From Tolypeutes matacus (lineage: Eukaryota; Chordata; Mammalia; Cingulata; Chlamyphoridae): a stretch of DNA of 64,000 bases. A program made the position numbers and the translations under genes. Shown here piece by piece: positions 24,356-36,339 of this stretch. How positions within the stretch are numbered: the stretch's first letter is position 1; every line of letters starts with the position of its first letter. The notes under the pieces were generated by a model. It was not told where the DNA came from, did no database searches, and saw only the letters and a program-made list of their open reading frames with translations. The stretch spans positions 68,420,019 through 68,484,018 of the forward strand of contig JAKSZT010053887.1 of assembly GCA_026826555.1 (NCBI GenBank). The letters are read 5' to 3'.

Positions 24356-25278
24356 AAACTGAATGAAGATCTTCATAGTCTTAATTTAAATCCTCAAATA
24401 ATCTTGACATTGCAGGAAGTATGTCCAACTAGTTAGTCCCCACTGACCTCCCTCTTTCTGTAAGTAGGCAGTGTACTTTCTGAATAGAAGATCTTATTTC
24501 CACCTTCCACCTGAATCCTTACTTGAACAATTCCATAGGCTGACAAATTCTTCTCTTTAGTTCTAGTAAGTGAAAAAAGAGAACCATAAGAACATTTCCT
24601 CCTTCAATGTTATCCTTGATATTCTACCTTACATTTGCCAGTCTCCTTTCCTGGAGTATGAAATCTCTTCATGAATCTCTTATTTATGCACAATACTAAT
24701 TTTTCTGATAACCAAATCTTAGTAGTCAGAGTTTATTGAACCAGGCCTGCCTTAGCTCTTTACACATATTATCTCTTTTTTTAACACAACTCTGCATGAT
24801 ACACCCTAATAATCCCCATTTATGGATCTAAAAGTGGGTGCTTGCAGTAAATAGATTGCCAGATTCACATTTCTGTAAATGGTATGGCTAAGTTTTAAAT
24901 CCAAGGTTGTTTTTTTTTTTTTTTTTTTCATTTTTTAAAATCTCTGTTCTTATTAATCACATAGCAACCACCCACTCTCTTAAGTCTTGTAATATGGACA
25001 TGTTTTCAGTAGTTATTTATAAATCTCAGCTACATAGCAAGTGTTCAAACTTCCCTTTAAATTCCATCACAATGAACTGACTAGGTGCTATTTAGAAATT
25101 TAGAAATTTGTGGGACCAAGACTCATGCCCTTACTTGAACGCCATGAGGACTGTCAGTCTAAATATCATTTCTATCACAATGACTTTCAATCCTGGGTTA
25201 AATGTCCACTTCAGCTGGACTCTCTCCATCATCTTCCCTTTCACCAATGTAGGACTGAGACATACCTCTTGAAGAATT
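24356..25278. other. Spacer with a T22 tract
   Basis: No gene or repeat recognised. A run of about 22 T lies at 24907-24928 and could be the remnant tail of an unrecognised retroinsertion on the minus strand. Confidence 0.4.
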
Positions 25279-25293
25279 AAAATAGAAATGAAG

Positions 25294-25632
25294 AGAAACA
25301 GATGTGGCTCAAGCAATTGAGCTCCCCTCTACCACATGAGAGGTCCCAGGTTCAGTGCCTTGTATCTCCTAAAGAAAATGAGCAAGACAGTTAGCTGATG
25401 CAACAAGATGATGCAACAAGAAACACGAGGAAAACATAATGAAAGACACAGCAAAGCAGGAAGTGGAGATGGCTCAGGTGATTAGGCACCTCTCTCTCAC
25501 ATCGGAAGTACTGGGTTCAGTTCCTGGTGCCTCCTGCAAAGAATACGAACACACAACAAGCAGATATAGCAAATGCAAATAACAAAGGGGTAGGGAGAAA
25601 CAAATAAGTAAAATAAACCTTTGAAAAATGGA
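25294..25632 (+). mobile_element. Dimeric DAS-type SINE with 15-bp TSD
   Basis: Two tRNA-like heads follow one another. The first is at about 25297-25365 (CAGATGTGGCTCAAGCAA, then a CCCAGGTTCAGTGCC B-box-like word). The second is at about 25458-25535 (GGAGATGGCTCAGGTGATTA, then GGGTTCAGTTCCTGG). An A-rich tail ends the element. The TSD AAAATAGAAATGAAG is exact at 25279-25293 and 25633-25647. Retroposed by L1 machinery after pol III transcription. Linkers and heads are diverged from the young copy at 58696, so this is an older insertion. Confidence 0.85.
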
Positions 25633-25647
25633 AAAATAGAAATGAAG

Positions 25648-26509
25648 TCATCATATTCATGTTAGATCAATCTTCTCCAGGAATTTGGTCCCAACAGAGT
25701 CTTTATGCAAAAAGGGAATTTTAACCCAGAATTAGTCATTACCAGTAAAGTAGTCCTTTAGGTAAACAATTCAAAGAGCCAGAACTCTGTCATGATTTTT
25801 TGTGACAGAAATAACAATACAATTAGGTATTTCAGATGATCTTAAAATTTCTTGGTATTGACCAAAATTAAAAAAAAAAAAAAAATTTAGAGACAAAGGA
25901 AAATGATGTAATTCCTGGTTTGTAGATATTTTTAAGTAAAAACAAAATGAAACATAAATAAATCTTCCTGTAAATATTTTTTCAATACTGTAAAAGTCTA
26001 AATAAATAGAGAAGAGTTATTATCAATCCTTCCTTCCTAATTCCAATTCTTATATACTTCTGTATTTTTGCATTTTCTCAGAAAAAAATTAAATAAGCAG
26101 AGCAAACTAGACACAGGTATTCAGCTTTGTGGTTTAAAACTGAAATGAGACCCTATAAAGAAAATGTATTATTTTGTTTATTCATAACAATGATACTTAT
26201 ATTCTATTTTGTTTTTATGAACAAAATTTTACTATCTCTACTAATTATAAACTTAAGTTTCATATTTTGTTTTGCATATCAGAAATCAATCAATAAAATA
26301 TTTTATATCATAAACTATATTTATGTATAAAAATGGAAATGCTAAAATGTTTCCTTCATAAAAATAAATACACCTACAAAAGGTAAGATCATTTTTAATG
26401 TTATTTTTGCACCAAATATACGTATTTTAAAATGAAACACCTCTGTCCCAAGATGTAAGGAACACGATCAAATAAACAAAATATTTCTCAAAATGATCTT
26501 TTAATTTTT
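25648..26509. other. AT-rich spacer
   Basis: Single-copy-looking sequence with an A18 run at 25869-25886. Nothing else recognised. Confidence 0.4.
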
Positions 26510-26522
26510 AAAAATTATTTCT

Positions 26523-27930
26523 CTTTTTACCTTTTAATTTTTATTTTAAAAGAAGCTTTAGATTACATAAATGCTACATAAAAAAATAAAGGGGACTCCA
26601 ATATGCCCCAGCCCCTCCCCCTCTCATACTTTCCCACACTAAAAACAAATTCATTAGTATGAAACATTTGCTAAAATTTATGAACTCACATTGAAGCATT
26701 GCTACTAACTGTGGACTATAGGTTACTTTATAGTTTAAACTCTATCCCACACAAATTTGAACGTTATGACAAAATATGTAATGGCCTGTATCATTGCAAT
26801 GTCATGCAGGACAATTCCAATGTCCCCAAAATCCTCCCATAACGCACCTATTCTTCACTCTCCCTACCCCCAGAACCTCTGATGGCCACTGCCTTTATAT
26901 CAATAATAAAAGTTCTTCCAATGCCAGAATAGTAATAAGCCTATAATTGAACAATAGTAAGTCTAATTTAGCCCATTCTTCATTCAACAATCTTGAGGAT
27001 TTGGGGATGGTGATGCCCATTATGTTTCTAATTGAAAAGAGGCCCAGGTCCCATGGGGCAGATGGATGGAACTACCTTGCTTGCAATTGCAAACACTCTC
27101 TGTTCCTTGGGATGGGCATTGTCTATCATCATCTCCTTGTTAGTTGTCCTGAGTGAGTCCAGTGAACAAGAAAGTGGTATTGCAACTCTGCTGAGATTCA
27201 GGATTCAACTGGCACATGAACAGACCAAAGATTTAAGTCTCTGAGACATACATTTAACAAGTGTAGTACTAATTATAGGTTCAAATCAAAGGGGCAGAAG
27301 GGCCATGTGTAAGGAAACTATAAATGAGCCTAAGTCTGTTACACTGGGAACATAAATTCCAGAGTAAGGCCCACTGACAGGGCACCAATTTCCCTGGGAA
27401 GTCTTGCTACATTCTTGAATAGAACAGCAAGTATCCCCCAAGGACAAGTGCAGTGCCTAGTGAAGGAAGACAGACCACTCTGCTAGGATCTTGATACTGA
27501 TGATTGTATTTATGAACCTTTTCTTGTGAAATTGAAACTTAGCCTAGTATTATATACTGCCTAAGAGTTACCTCCTGAAAGCCTCCTTTTTGCTTAAATG
27601 CGGCGTCTCACTAAGCCAAACTCAACATATAGACTCACTACCTGCTGCCCCCCTCCCCCAAGTGTGGGACGTGATTCCTGGTGATGAGTGTCTCAGGCAC
27701 CAAGGGATAATTATCAAGCACCAACTAGCAATGCATCTGGAAAAAGATCTAGAACAAAAGGGGCAATTATTAAATACAAATGCATGTTTATGGCTAAGAG
27801 ATTTCAAAGTGAGTTGAGAGGTCATTCCAGAGGTTATGCTCATGTATTTCTCAGCAGGATCTCATTGACAGTGCCTCAAACAGCAAGGCTCTAGAGACAT
27901 CCAGACACTACAATCAGGACAGACAAGCTC
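26523..27930 (-). mobile_element. Family R repeat, copy 2, with inverted 5' half (twin-primed insertion)
   Basis: The left part (26523 to about 27410) is the 3' portion of family R on the minus strand, with its A-rich tail at the left edge. The right part (about 27430-27930) is the 5' portion of the same element but on the plus strand. Compared with copy 1 (7232-8396), the two halves abut at the same consensus point with little loss. The whole is bounded by an exact 13-bp TSD AAAAATTATTTCT at 26510-26522 and 27931-27943. One inverted 5' segment between a single TSD pair is the hallmark of twin priming during L1 reverse transcription. Confidence 0.85.
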
Positions 27931-28104
27931 AAAAATTATTTCTTTGATTAAAATTATGTTTCTCAGTTTAGGAACATCACTCTGGAGCTGGATGGCACAG
28001 ATTACTCAGGAAAGATTCGTGAGTTTTTTTCCCTGCCTGTGGTGGTAAACACAGACAGCTGAGCCCCACCCTCAGGGAAAAAGGCAGGTTTGAGCCATGA
28101 CTCC

Positions 28105-28510
28105 CACTGGCAACCGAGTGAGAGGGAGCGTTCTCCAAGAGTGGGAGGATTCTGGTGGAGGGTCGAGAGGGCTTTCCTTTCTGTGGAGTTTGCTGCCTGG
28201 AACCCCTTGCAGCTTTGGGGAAGAAAATATCTGGCTTGAAGCAGGACCAGGCTGAGGGGAGTGGCAAATCTGCTGAAGAAGGTTGATTTACCTAGCTCCC
28301 CAGGGATACACCCCAACCCCCACCGGCAACCCAGTGAGAGGGAACATTCTCCAAGAGTGGGAGGGTTCTGAAAGAAGGTGGAAAGGGGTTTTCTTTCTGT
28401 GGATTTGGCTGCCTGGACCCCCTCAAGATAAGGCAGCTTGAAGCAGCACCAGGCTGAGGGGAGAGGTGAATCTACTGAGGAAGCCTGATTTACCCAACAG
28501 CCTGGTGATA
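28105..28510 (+). repeat. Tandem 216-bp units in the L1-B 5'UTR
   Basis: Two related units start at 28105 and 28321, a period of 216 bp. The second has a deletion of about 20 bp in its middle. Shared landmarks are GGCAACC-AGTGAGAGGGA, TTCTCCAAGAGTGGGAGG, TTTCTTTCTGTGGA and CACCAGGCTGAGGGGAG. Their place in the promoter recalls the monomers of rodent L1 5'UTRs. Whether each unit has promoter activity is unknown. Confidence 0.75.
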
Positions 28511-29671
28511 ACTCAGACTTGGTTCGAGAGGGGGCGGAGTCAGCCAATTTTATCATTCTCCACTGACTAACATCAGAGCTTCAGCTCTTGTGGGGAGACC
28601 AGGAAGTGATAAGTGCTTGATTAGTGTCCACGAGCCTAGTTAGGGTCCTTTCAGTGAAGGGAGTGGTCTAGAAGAGGACATATTTTGGGTCCCTTATTTC
28701 TCCAGAAAAAAAAAAAAAGAGGAAGAGAGTCACTTTAAAAAATAAAAAAGAATTTTTCTTTTTAAATTTATTTTAATAGCTAAAATCGTCCTCAAAACCT
28801 GCAGATAGAACCTTTTAGGGCAATGGTCTGATGAACACAAGCAGGTTGAAAGGTTCCACAAAGGCCCAAGAAGGAACACGGTTCTTCCTTAGCTTTGTTT
28901 GACTGCTTGCTTGTGTGGTTGGTTGGTTTTTCTTTCTTTATTTGTTATCTCTTGCTTTTTTACCTCTTTCCTCCTCCCCTTCATTTTTCATTCATTCTTT
29001 CTTTTATTTTAATTTTTTATTTTAAATTAGGTGCTGCTAGCCTTTCTCTTCTTTGCTGTGCTTCTTCTTCAGTGATTTCCCATTCTCTGTCTATACTGAT
29101 TTTATCTCCCAACTCTATCTCTTTTACTTCCTTCATCTTTCTGTCTTCTGCTTTCTGTTGTGGTTCTTACATAAAATGTTTTTTAATTAGCCCACAACTT
29201 CAAGGGTGTCAATTTCTATTCTATTTATTTTGTTTTCTTCATTTTTAATTAATATTAAAATTTTCCTTTCAGCCCTTTCTTTACTCTTTCTCTCTCTCCT
29301 CATCATTCTAGCCATCTAAATCATTACATATATTTTCCTCTATTTGGTTTCCCAGTCCATTGTAGGTACTCCACTTTTTTTCCTATTACTCTACATTGCC
29401 TACAAGATTTAAATATTCATTTTACTAAGTTTTATATGGCGTCTCTTCTAACTTTTTTCAATATTATTATTATCCTTCTTCCTTTCTCACATCTTTCGAT
29501 TACTCTGACCCTAATCTTTTGCCTTCAAGGGGACATAGAAAGAAGCAAGGAAATAAAATAAGAAGATAAAGTGTCAAAGAGAAAAGTTAACACACACACA
29601 GAACCACCAGCTAAATAAAACTCTAGAGCAGAGAGAGAAGCTAATCAACTGAATAAACCCATCAAGATAAA

Positions 29672-30650
29672 ATGATGACTAGAGGGCAACAAAAAATTAC
29701 AAACCAAACTGAGAAGGAGGAAGACATGGACCACTCCAAAGAAGAAACTAAAAACCAGGAAGAGATGCAGAACATCGAGCAACTAATCAAAGCTTTCTAA
29801 ATGAATATCATGGACCAACTTAATGCATGAAGGAAGAGATTAAGGATATTAAGAAGACACTGGGAGAACATACTGAAGAAATTGTAAACATACATAAAAA
29901 GATAACAAATCTGATAGTGATCAATGGCACAATGCAAGAAATAAAAAAGACTCTGGATTCACATAACAGCAGATTTGAACAGGCAGAAGAAAGAATTAGT
30001 GATGTGAAAGACAATACATGTGAAATCAAACAGATAATAGAACAGATAGATAAAAAGATAGAAAAAATCCAGCAGGGACTCAGGGATTTAACCAACAACA
30101 CTAAACACACAAACATACGCATTATAGGCATCCCAGAAGGAGAAGAGAAGGGAAAGGGAACTGAAGGAGTGTTGAAGGAAATAATGGCTGAAAACTTCTC
30201 AACCTTATTGAGAGAGATGGATGTACAAGTCCAGGAAGCACAGTGCACCCCAAACAGCATAAATCCCAACAGGCCAACTCCAAGATATATACTTGTCAAA
30301 ATGTCCAATGCTCAAGACAAAGAGAAAATACTCAAGGCAGTAAGAGAAAAGAGAACCATCACATACAAGGGAAGCACAATAAGATTAAGTACTGATTTCT
30401 CATCTGAAACCATGGAGGCAAGAAGATAGTGGTATGACATAGTCAAAGTACAAAAAGAAAAAAAACTTCCAGCCACGAATTCTCTATCCAGCAAAACTGG
30501 CATTCAAAAATGAGGCAGATTTTAAAATAGTCATAGATAAACAGAATTAAGAGAGTATGCCAATAAGAAACCTGCACTTCAAGAAATACTAAAGGAAGTT
30601 CTACAAGTTCAAAGGAAAAAACAAGGGAGAGAGGGTTGGAGGAGAGTTTA
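29672..30650 (+). pseudogene. L1-B ORF1 (ORF1p), disabled
   Basis: The ATG at 29672 begins MMTRGQQKIT, matching the start of ORF1 in L1-A. The frame meets TAA near 29798 and TGA near 29825, then shifts to the frame open at 29827-30429. That part holds the coiled coil, the RRM-like word NIRIIGIPEGEE (about 30112-30147) and the C-terminal domain (RPTPRYILVKMS, ITYKGSTIRLSTDFSSETMEA). A TAG at 30427-30429 replaces the residue after EARR, and the end of the domain lies in other frames. Normal ORF1p of about 340 residues is thus not made. The role in an intact L1 is RNA binding as a trimer. Confidence 0.8.
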
Positions 30651-30716
30651 AAAACAACTAAAAAGACAAAAAGAGAAATAAGAACAACAAATGGCATACA
30701 TTAACCCAAAGAAAAT

Positions 30717-31722
30717 ATGGCTGAAGTAAGAAATTTGTTGCGAGTAATAACACTGAATGTTAATGGATTGAATTCACCACTCAAGAGATACAGATTGGCA
30801 GAATGGATAAGGAAATATGATCCATCTATATGCTGTCTACAAGAAACCCACCTTCAACTCAGGGATTCAAGGAGGCTGAAAGTGAATGGCTGGAACACAA
30901 TTTTACAAGCAAACAGTAGCCAAAAAAGGGCAAGAGTAGCTATTCTAATATCAGACAAAATAGACTTTAAATGCAAAACTATTGTAAGACACAAAGATGG
31001 ACACTATATATTAGTAAAAGGGGTAATCTCTCAAGAAGAGAAACAATCATAAACATTTATGCACCTAATTGTGGTGCCTCAAAACTCTGGAAAAACTAAG
31101 TGGAGAAATAAATGCTTCTACAGTTATAGCAGGGGACTTTAATACACCATTATCACCATTAGATAGAACATCTAGACAGAGAATCAATAAAGAAACAAAG
31201 ACTCTGAACAATACATTAGAGGACCTGGATCTAATAAACATATACAGAACACTACACCCAAATACAGCAGGATTTACATTCTTCTCAAGTGCACATGGAT
31301 CATACTCCAAGATAGACCACATGCTAGGCCACAGAACAACTCTTAATGAAATAAGAAAGATTGAAACTATACAAAGTAATTTCTCTGACCACAATGGAAT
31401 GAAACTGGAAGTCACTAAGGGCCAGAGAAACAGATTAGGCACAAAGATATGGAAGTTAAACAACACAATCTTAGACAAACAGTGGATCAAGGAGGAAATC
31501 TCAAAAGAAATCAGTAACTATCTTGAAACTAATGAAAACAACCACACAACATATCAAAACCTATGGGATGCAGCCAAAGCTGTCCAGAGAGGGAACTTCA
31601 TAGCCATAAATACATATATTAAAAAAGAAGAAAGAGCTAAAATTGAAGACCTAACTGCACACTTGGAGGAATTGGAAAAACAACAACAAACTAAACTTAA
31701 AGAAAGTACAATTGACATTTAG
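30717..31722 (+). pseudogene. L1-B ORF2, endonuclease domain only, frameshifted
   Basis: It begins MAEVRNLLRVITLNVNGLN and encodes the apurinic-type endonuclease of ORF2p. Visible catalytic-site words are [29 protein letters not shown] and SDHNGMKLE, so the metal and catalytic residues (Asn, Glu, Asp/Asn, Asp, His) are kept. A frameshift near 31050-31068 separates the first 111 codons (to 31052) from the second part (31069-31722). The sequence stops being L1 just after the domain, so no RT follows. Non-functional despite the conserved active site. Confidence 0.85.
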
Positions 31723-31990
31723 ACAATTTTATATATCTTTCATATATATTCAGATGAAATTCCTCCCATGAATCCCCCATCCCAGAAACCCCCCACCAAC
31801 AATCCTCTGCAGCCCCCATTGTAACCCTTCTGTAATCTAAACCTTCCTTGAAAATGAAGCCCATATAATAACCAAATACAATTAATAGGAAAATGAAATA
31901 ATAATAAGCTTAAATGCAAGAGATAAAATACATGGAAACTAAGAAAATAAAACTAAAAATAAAGTATAATTAAAGGATTGGGACATTCAA
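31723..31990. other. Unassigned sequence between two converging L1 fragments
   Basis: About 270 bp containing a C-rich stretch (31765-31815) and A-rich sequence. It lies between the broken end of L1-B (plus) and the poly(A) end of L1-C (minus). It may be the original host DNA or part of another repeat. Confidence 0.35.
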
Positions 31991-34139
31991 AAAATGGGAA
32001 AAAAAAATTTTTTTAATATATTTTTTTCCTTTTATCAGTGCATTATCAGGTGTCCAGTCTGTACCGTGGCACTTTCCCCCCTCAATCCCTAGTTTCTCCC
32101 AAATTTTCATTTAATTTTCAAAGAAGTTTTAGGTCACAGCAAAGTCACACAGAGAATACTAGAGACTCTCATATACCCAACCTCCTCCTCCTTTCCTCAC
32201 CCCATATTAAAACCTTTATGTATGTGGGTGGTAGCATTGTTATAACTGTTATACAGATAGTGAAACCTAACTACTAAACATTGTCAATGGTTTACAATAT
32301 AGTTTACAATTTAGATGGTATAGTTTAATAATTTTTTATCATATTTACCATGTCCTGTGTCCATTACTGTAAGGTAATGAAAAACATTTCCCCTGACCAC
32401 TAAATACCCCATTTGATATTTTCTGTTTTTTCCTCTCCATCCCCCTGGGGCACATGACACCTACCTGTCTTGACTCCTTAGATGACAAGAATCATAGTTA
32501 CATGCAACAAGAGGTCTTGACATGCTGATTATCCTCCCCTGTTATGATCCATCCTTGCTCCTAAGGTACACCCACCTGTCCGTTTCTGGGTGAATTGATC
32601 CTCCCAAAGATGGGGTTCCATCTCCTTCCGACTCACTGTGTGGGTCTCCACTCCCCGACACAACACATCATGACAGGATGAACGCGCACACACTTCCCAG
32701 AAGCCTACTCCAGATGCGCCCCATCTTGAATGCCCCCCAACCTACATCCTAACCCAATGACACTACCTTGTCATATTGTCATAAGAGCATTCCCACTCCT
32801 GCACTTTCAACCTCATACCCACAAATCCCATGTTCACCTAGTCCCTCTCCCAATTCTCTGTCCAGTATCCTGTGTATTTTAACCCACACTTCCTAATCTA
32901 CCCACCTGTCAGCCGTATATCACCAAACCCAGTAATATCACTACACACCTGTCCTATCCTTCAATATGCAACTATATTCTATCACTTTACCATAGATTAT
33001 GTCCATATGTGTGATGGATCACAACCTTCTCTTCTCCTTCTCTCCCTTGCTAACTATCTTTCAAACAATGGTTCTCAGAGACTGCTCACTTTCCTCAATT
33101 CAAAGCAGTGAGGTCATATACTGTTCATCCTTCAATGCCTGGCTTGCTTCACTCAACATAAGGTCTTCAAGATTCATCCATGTTATTCCATGTGTTAATA
33201 CTTGATTCCTTCTTACAGCTGAGTAATGTTCCACTGTATGTATGTACCACATTTTGCTTATCCATTCATCTGTTGATGGGCACAGGGGCTGATTCAAACT
33301 TTTGACAATTGTGAACAATGCTGCTATGAACATTGGGGTGCATATATCTTTTCGTGTCTTTGCTTTCAACTCTTCTGGGTATATACCCAGCAGTGGAATT
33401 GCTGGATCACACGGAATATCTATTGTTAGTTTTTGAGGAACCGCCAAACTGTCCTCCACAGTGGCTAGAACATCCCACAATCCACCAGAAGTGGATGAGA
33501 GTTCCTATTCCTCCACTTCCTCTCCAACACTTATACTCTGCTGTTTTTTTAATAGCTGCCATTCTGATGGGTGTAAGATGGTATCTCAATGTAGTTTTGA
33601 TTTGCATTTCCCTAATAGCTAGCAATGTTGAGCATTTTTTCATGTGCTTTTTTTAGCCATTTGTATTTCTTCCTTGGAGAAGTGTCTTTTCAGGTCACTT
33701 GCCCATTTTTTAAATGGGTTGTTTGTCTTTTATTTTCGAGGTGTAGGATTTCTTTATATATACAGGATTTTAGGCTCCTATCAGATATATAGTTCCCAAA
33801 TATTTTCTCCCATTGGGTAGGCTGCCTTTTTATTTTCTTGATAATGTCCTTTGAGGTAGAGATGTTTTTAGTTTTGAGGAGATCCCATTTATCTTTTTCA
33901 TTTGCTGCTCGTGCTTTGGGTGTGAAGTTCACTAAACCATTTCCTATTACAAGGTCCTGTAGATGCTTCCCTACATTATCTTCCAAGGTCTTTATGGTCT
34001 TGGTTCTTATATTTAGATCCTTGATCCATCTTGAGTTGATTTTTGTATAAGGTGTGAGATGGTATTCTTCTCTCATTCTTTTGGATATGGCTATCCAGTA
34101 CTCCAAGCACCACTTGTTAAAGAGACCATTCTCTCCCAA
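31991..34139 (-). mobile_element. L1-C: 3' part of an L1 (ORF2 C-terminus, 3'UTR, poly(A))
   Basis: On the minus strand the element runs from ORF2 C-terminal sequence (34139 to about 33100) into a long 3'UTR (33100-32040) and an A-rich end (T-rich plus strand at about 32010-32035, next to A-rich DNA). It is 5'-truncated at 34139, as most L1 insertions are. It sits tail to tail with L1-B and head to head with L1-D. No clear TSD was found, because the tail merges with A/T-rich sequence. The 3'UTR has several C-rich segments and two short ORFs that are taken as chance. Confidence 0.75.
33100..34139 (-). pseudogene. L1-C ORF2 C-terminal part, frameshifted
   Basis: Two open stretches on the minus strand together form the C-terminal quarter of L1 ORF2p. 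34139-33690 (149 codons) contains EYHLTPYTKINSRWIKDLN and related words of the region after the RT. 33480-33100 (126 codons) contains [20 protein letters not shown] and the ending with [17 protein letters not shown] nearby in another frame (the Cys-rich area, 33643-33407). The change of frame between 33690 and 33480 breaks the gene. The C-terminal region helps bind L1 RNA in a working element. Confidence 0.75.
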
Positions 34140-34609
34140 CTGATTTTCAATCAGCCCAGCTTCCCCTCATGCTGGGGTCAGAGTCAAAATGGCACCTACC
34201 GGCCTCTTTTAGACTTGGACAGATTCAAAATTTAGCTGTTCTTAGGGTTATACTTTAGCCAGCCAAATTTACTAATCAGTACCTGAAATCAGTGGCCAAC
34301 CATCTCTTCTTCCCTGTTTTTGGGAAATGGCACTTCCAACCCCAGCCTCAGAATCGCTCCTCAGACAGATTTCACCACCAAAGTAGGATGAGCCCCAGCC
34401 ACCATGGTATGGCCTGTATTTTCCCAGGAAAGCTGGTGCAGGTCCTGCCAGCTTCCTTCCTGCTGAGGGTGATGCTGGGGCTTAGGCTAGAGCTGCAATC
34501 TGATCTGGAAGAAAAGAAGCCAGTCCTTACCAGGACTGTGATTTTCAGTCCACCTTTCTTCCCCTCATGCCAGGGGAAGAGTTAAAAGCACAGCAATGGT
34601 ACAGACTGT

Positions 34610-35482
34610 CCCAGAAGGAGATGAGAAGGGAAAAGGGGCAGAAGGAACATTTGAAGAAATAATGGTAGAAAATTTCCCAACCCTGTTGGAAGACATAGAT
34701 ATCTGTGTCCCAGAATCACAACATACTCACATCTGAATAAATCTGTATAGACCAACCCCAAGACACATATTAATCAGAATGTCAAATGTCAAAGACAAAG
34801 AGAGAATTCTGAGAGTAACAAGAGAAAAGCAATGCATAACCTAAAAGGGATACCTAATAAGATTGTCAATTTCATATCAGGAACCATGGAGGCAAGAAGA
34901 CAGTGGTATGATATATTTAAGATACTGCAAGAAAAAAATTCCAGCGAAGATCTTATATCTAGCAAGATTGTCTTTGAAAAATGAGGGTGAGTTTCGAATA
35001 TTCACAGATAAGCAGAAACTGAGAGTGTTTGTAACCAAGAGACTGTCTTTGCTGGAAATACTAAAGGGTGTGCTACAGTCTGAAAAGAAAAGATAGGAGA
35101 GAGACTTGGAAGAGAGTCTAGAAATGAAGATTATATCTTTAAAAGTAACTAACAGTCTCAAAAGATTGGTGAAAATAAAATATGACAGATAAAACCCAAA
35201 GGTCAAAATTGGTGAAATAAGAACTGCCTTTACAGTAATAAAATTGAATATTAATGAATTAATCTCCCCAATCAAAAACACAGACTGGTGGAATGGATAA
35301 GGAAATATGAGCCACATATATGCTGTCTGCAAGAGTGTCACCTTAGAACGAAGGATAATAATAGATTGAAAGTGAAAGGCTGGAAAAAGATATTCCACAC
35401 ATGCAGTAACAACAACAACAAAAACAAAAAAGCCGTAGTAGCTATACTTATATCAGATGAAATAGACTTTAAAAGACACTAG
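34610..35482 (+). pseudogene. L1-D ORF1 C-terminal domain and ORF2 start, decayed
   Basis: 34610-34860 gives broken frames with the ORF1 words VPEGDEKGKGAEG, PTPRHILIRMS and related text. 34863-35094 contains the C-terminal domain (EPWRQEDSGMIYLRYCKKK, shifted frame) and ends at a TAG. 35288-35482 is the early endonuclease of ORF2 (MEWIRKYEPHICCLQECHL; the catalytic Glu-Thr-His word is altered to Glu-Cys-His). It stops at 35482 where the deletion begins. More diverged than L1-B. Confidence 0.7.
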
Positions 35483-36339
35483 TAATGCATAGTGTGAGCA
35501 GGAAGTCAGGAAAAATATTTCCACTTACAATAGTGACTAATAGAATTAAATATTTAAGAATAAACTTAACCAACAACGTAAAGCTCTTGTATTCAGAAAA
35601 CTACAATGCATTGTTAAAAGAAATTTAAAAAGACATAAATAATTAAAGTAACATTCCATGCTTATGAATTGGAAGCCTAAATATCATTAAGATGCCAATT
35701 ATATCCAAATCAATAGACAGATGCTTTGCAAATCCAATAAATATTCCACCAGGATTTTTTTAAATAAATGGAGAACACGATTATAACATTTATTTGGAAG
35801 GGTAAGCCTTCTCAAATAGCCAGAAACATCTTAAAAAGGAAAAGCAAAATTGGAAGACTCTCACTTATGGTCTTTAATATTACATAGCTACAGTGTAAAA
35901 ACAGCATGGTACTGACATAAAGATAGACACATAGACCAATGGAAAAATATTGATGATTTAGAAACAGATTTTCACATCTATGGTCAAGTGGTTTTTGACA
36001 AGCCTGTCAAAACCACCCAGCTTGAGCAGAACAGTCCATTCAACAAATGGTGCTGAGAGAACTGGATATCTACAGCTAAAAGAAAGGAAAAGACCCTTAT
36101 CTCTTACCATATAGAAAAATTAACTCAAAATGTATCAAAAACCTAAATATAAAAGCAAGAACCATAAAGCTCCTAGAAGAAAATGTAGGAAAACATCTTC
36201 AAGACCTGGTGGTAGGTGGTGGATTCTTAAAGGAGGTAAGAGAAGGACTGAGGTGGACTACTGATGCTTAATGTAAATAGAAGTTTCAAATAACTTTATT
36301 GTAAAAGTGTGGAAATGTATGGAGTTGATGGTATCACAT

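Larger units (their letters stand above)
27960..31722 (+). mobile_element. L1-B: plus-strand L1 with 5'UTR, ORF1 and start of ORF2, cut off in ORF2
   Basis: In order: a 5'UTR (27960-29671) with tandem units, a broken ORF1 (29672 to about 30650) and ORF2 from 30717 to 31722. The sequence then leaves L1 in the linker after the endonuclease domain. It lacks RT, Cys-rich domain, 3'UTR and tail. It therefore did not insert in this form; L1 insertions normally lose the 5' end, not the 3' end, so later deletion or rearrangement at about 31722 is implied. Its 5'UTR is homologous to L1-A in reverse. Confidence 0.85.

Noticed and set aside
28002..28556. 184-codon ORF on the minus strand, the longest ORF outside L1 coding regions, as a new gene
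   Set aside because: It lies antisense to the tandem 5'UTR units of L1-B, its internal repeats come from those units, and frames are not fully kept in L1-A. Kept only as an ORF0-like speculation.
29820..30308. 162-codon minus-strand ORF and similar long minus-strand ORFs at 31065-31490 and 23071-23430
   Set aside because: These are shadows of L1 ORF1 and ORF2 read on the opposite strand.
27960..34139. L1-B plus L1-C as one twin-primed L1
   Set aside because: In twin priming the inverted 5' part lies next to the 5' side of the 3' part and the tail lies at the outer edge. Here the tail of L1-C points at L1-B, so the geometry is wrong.
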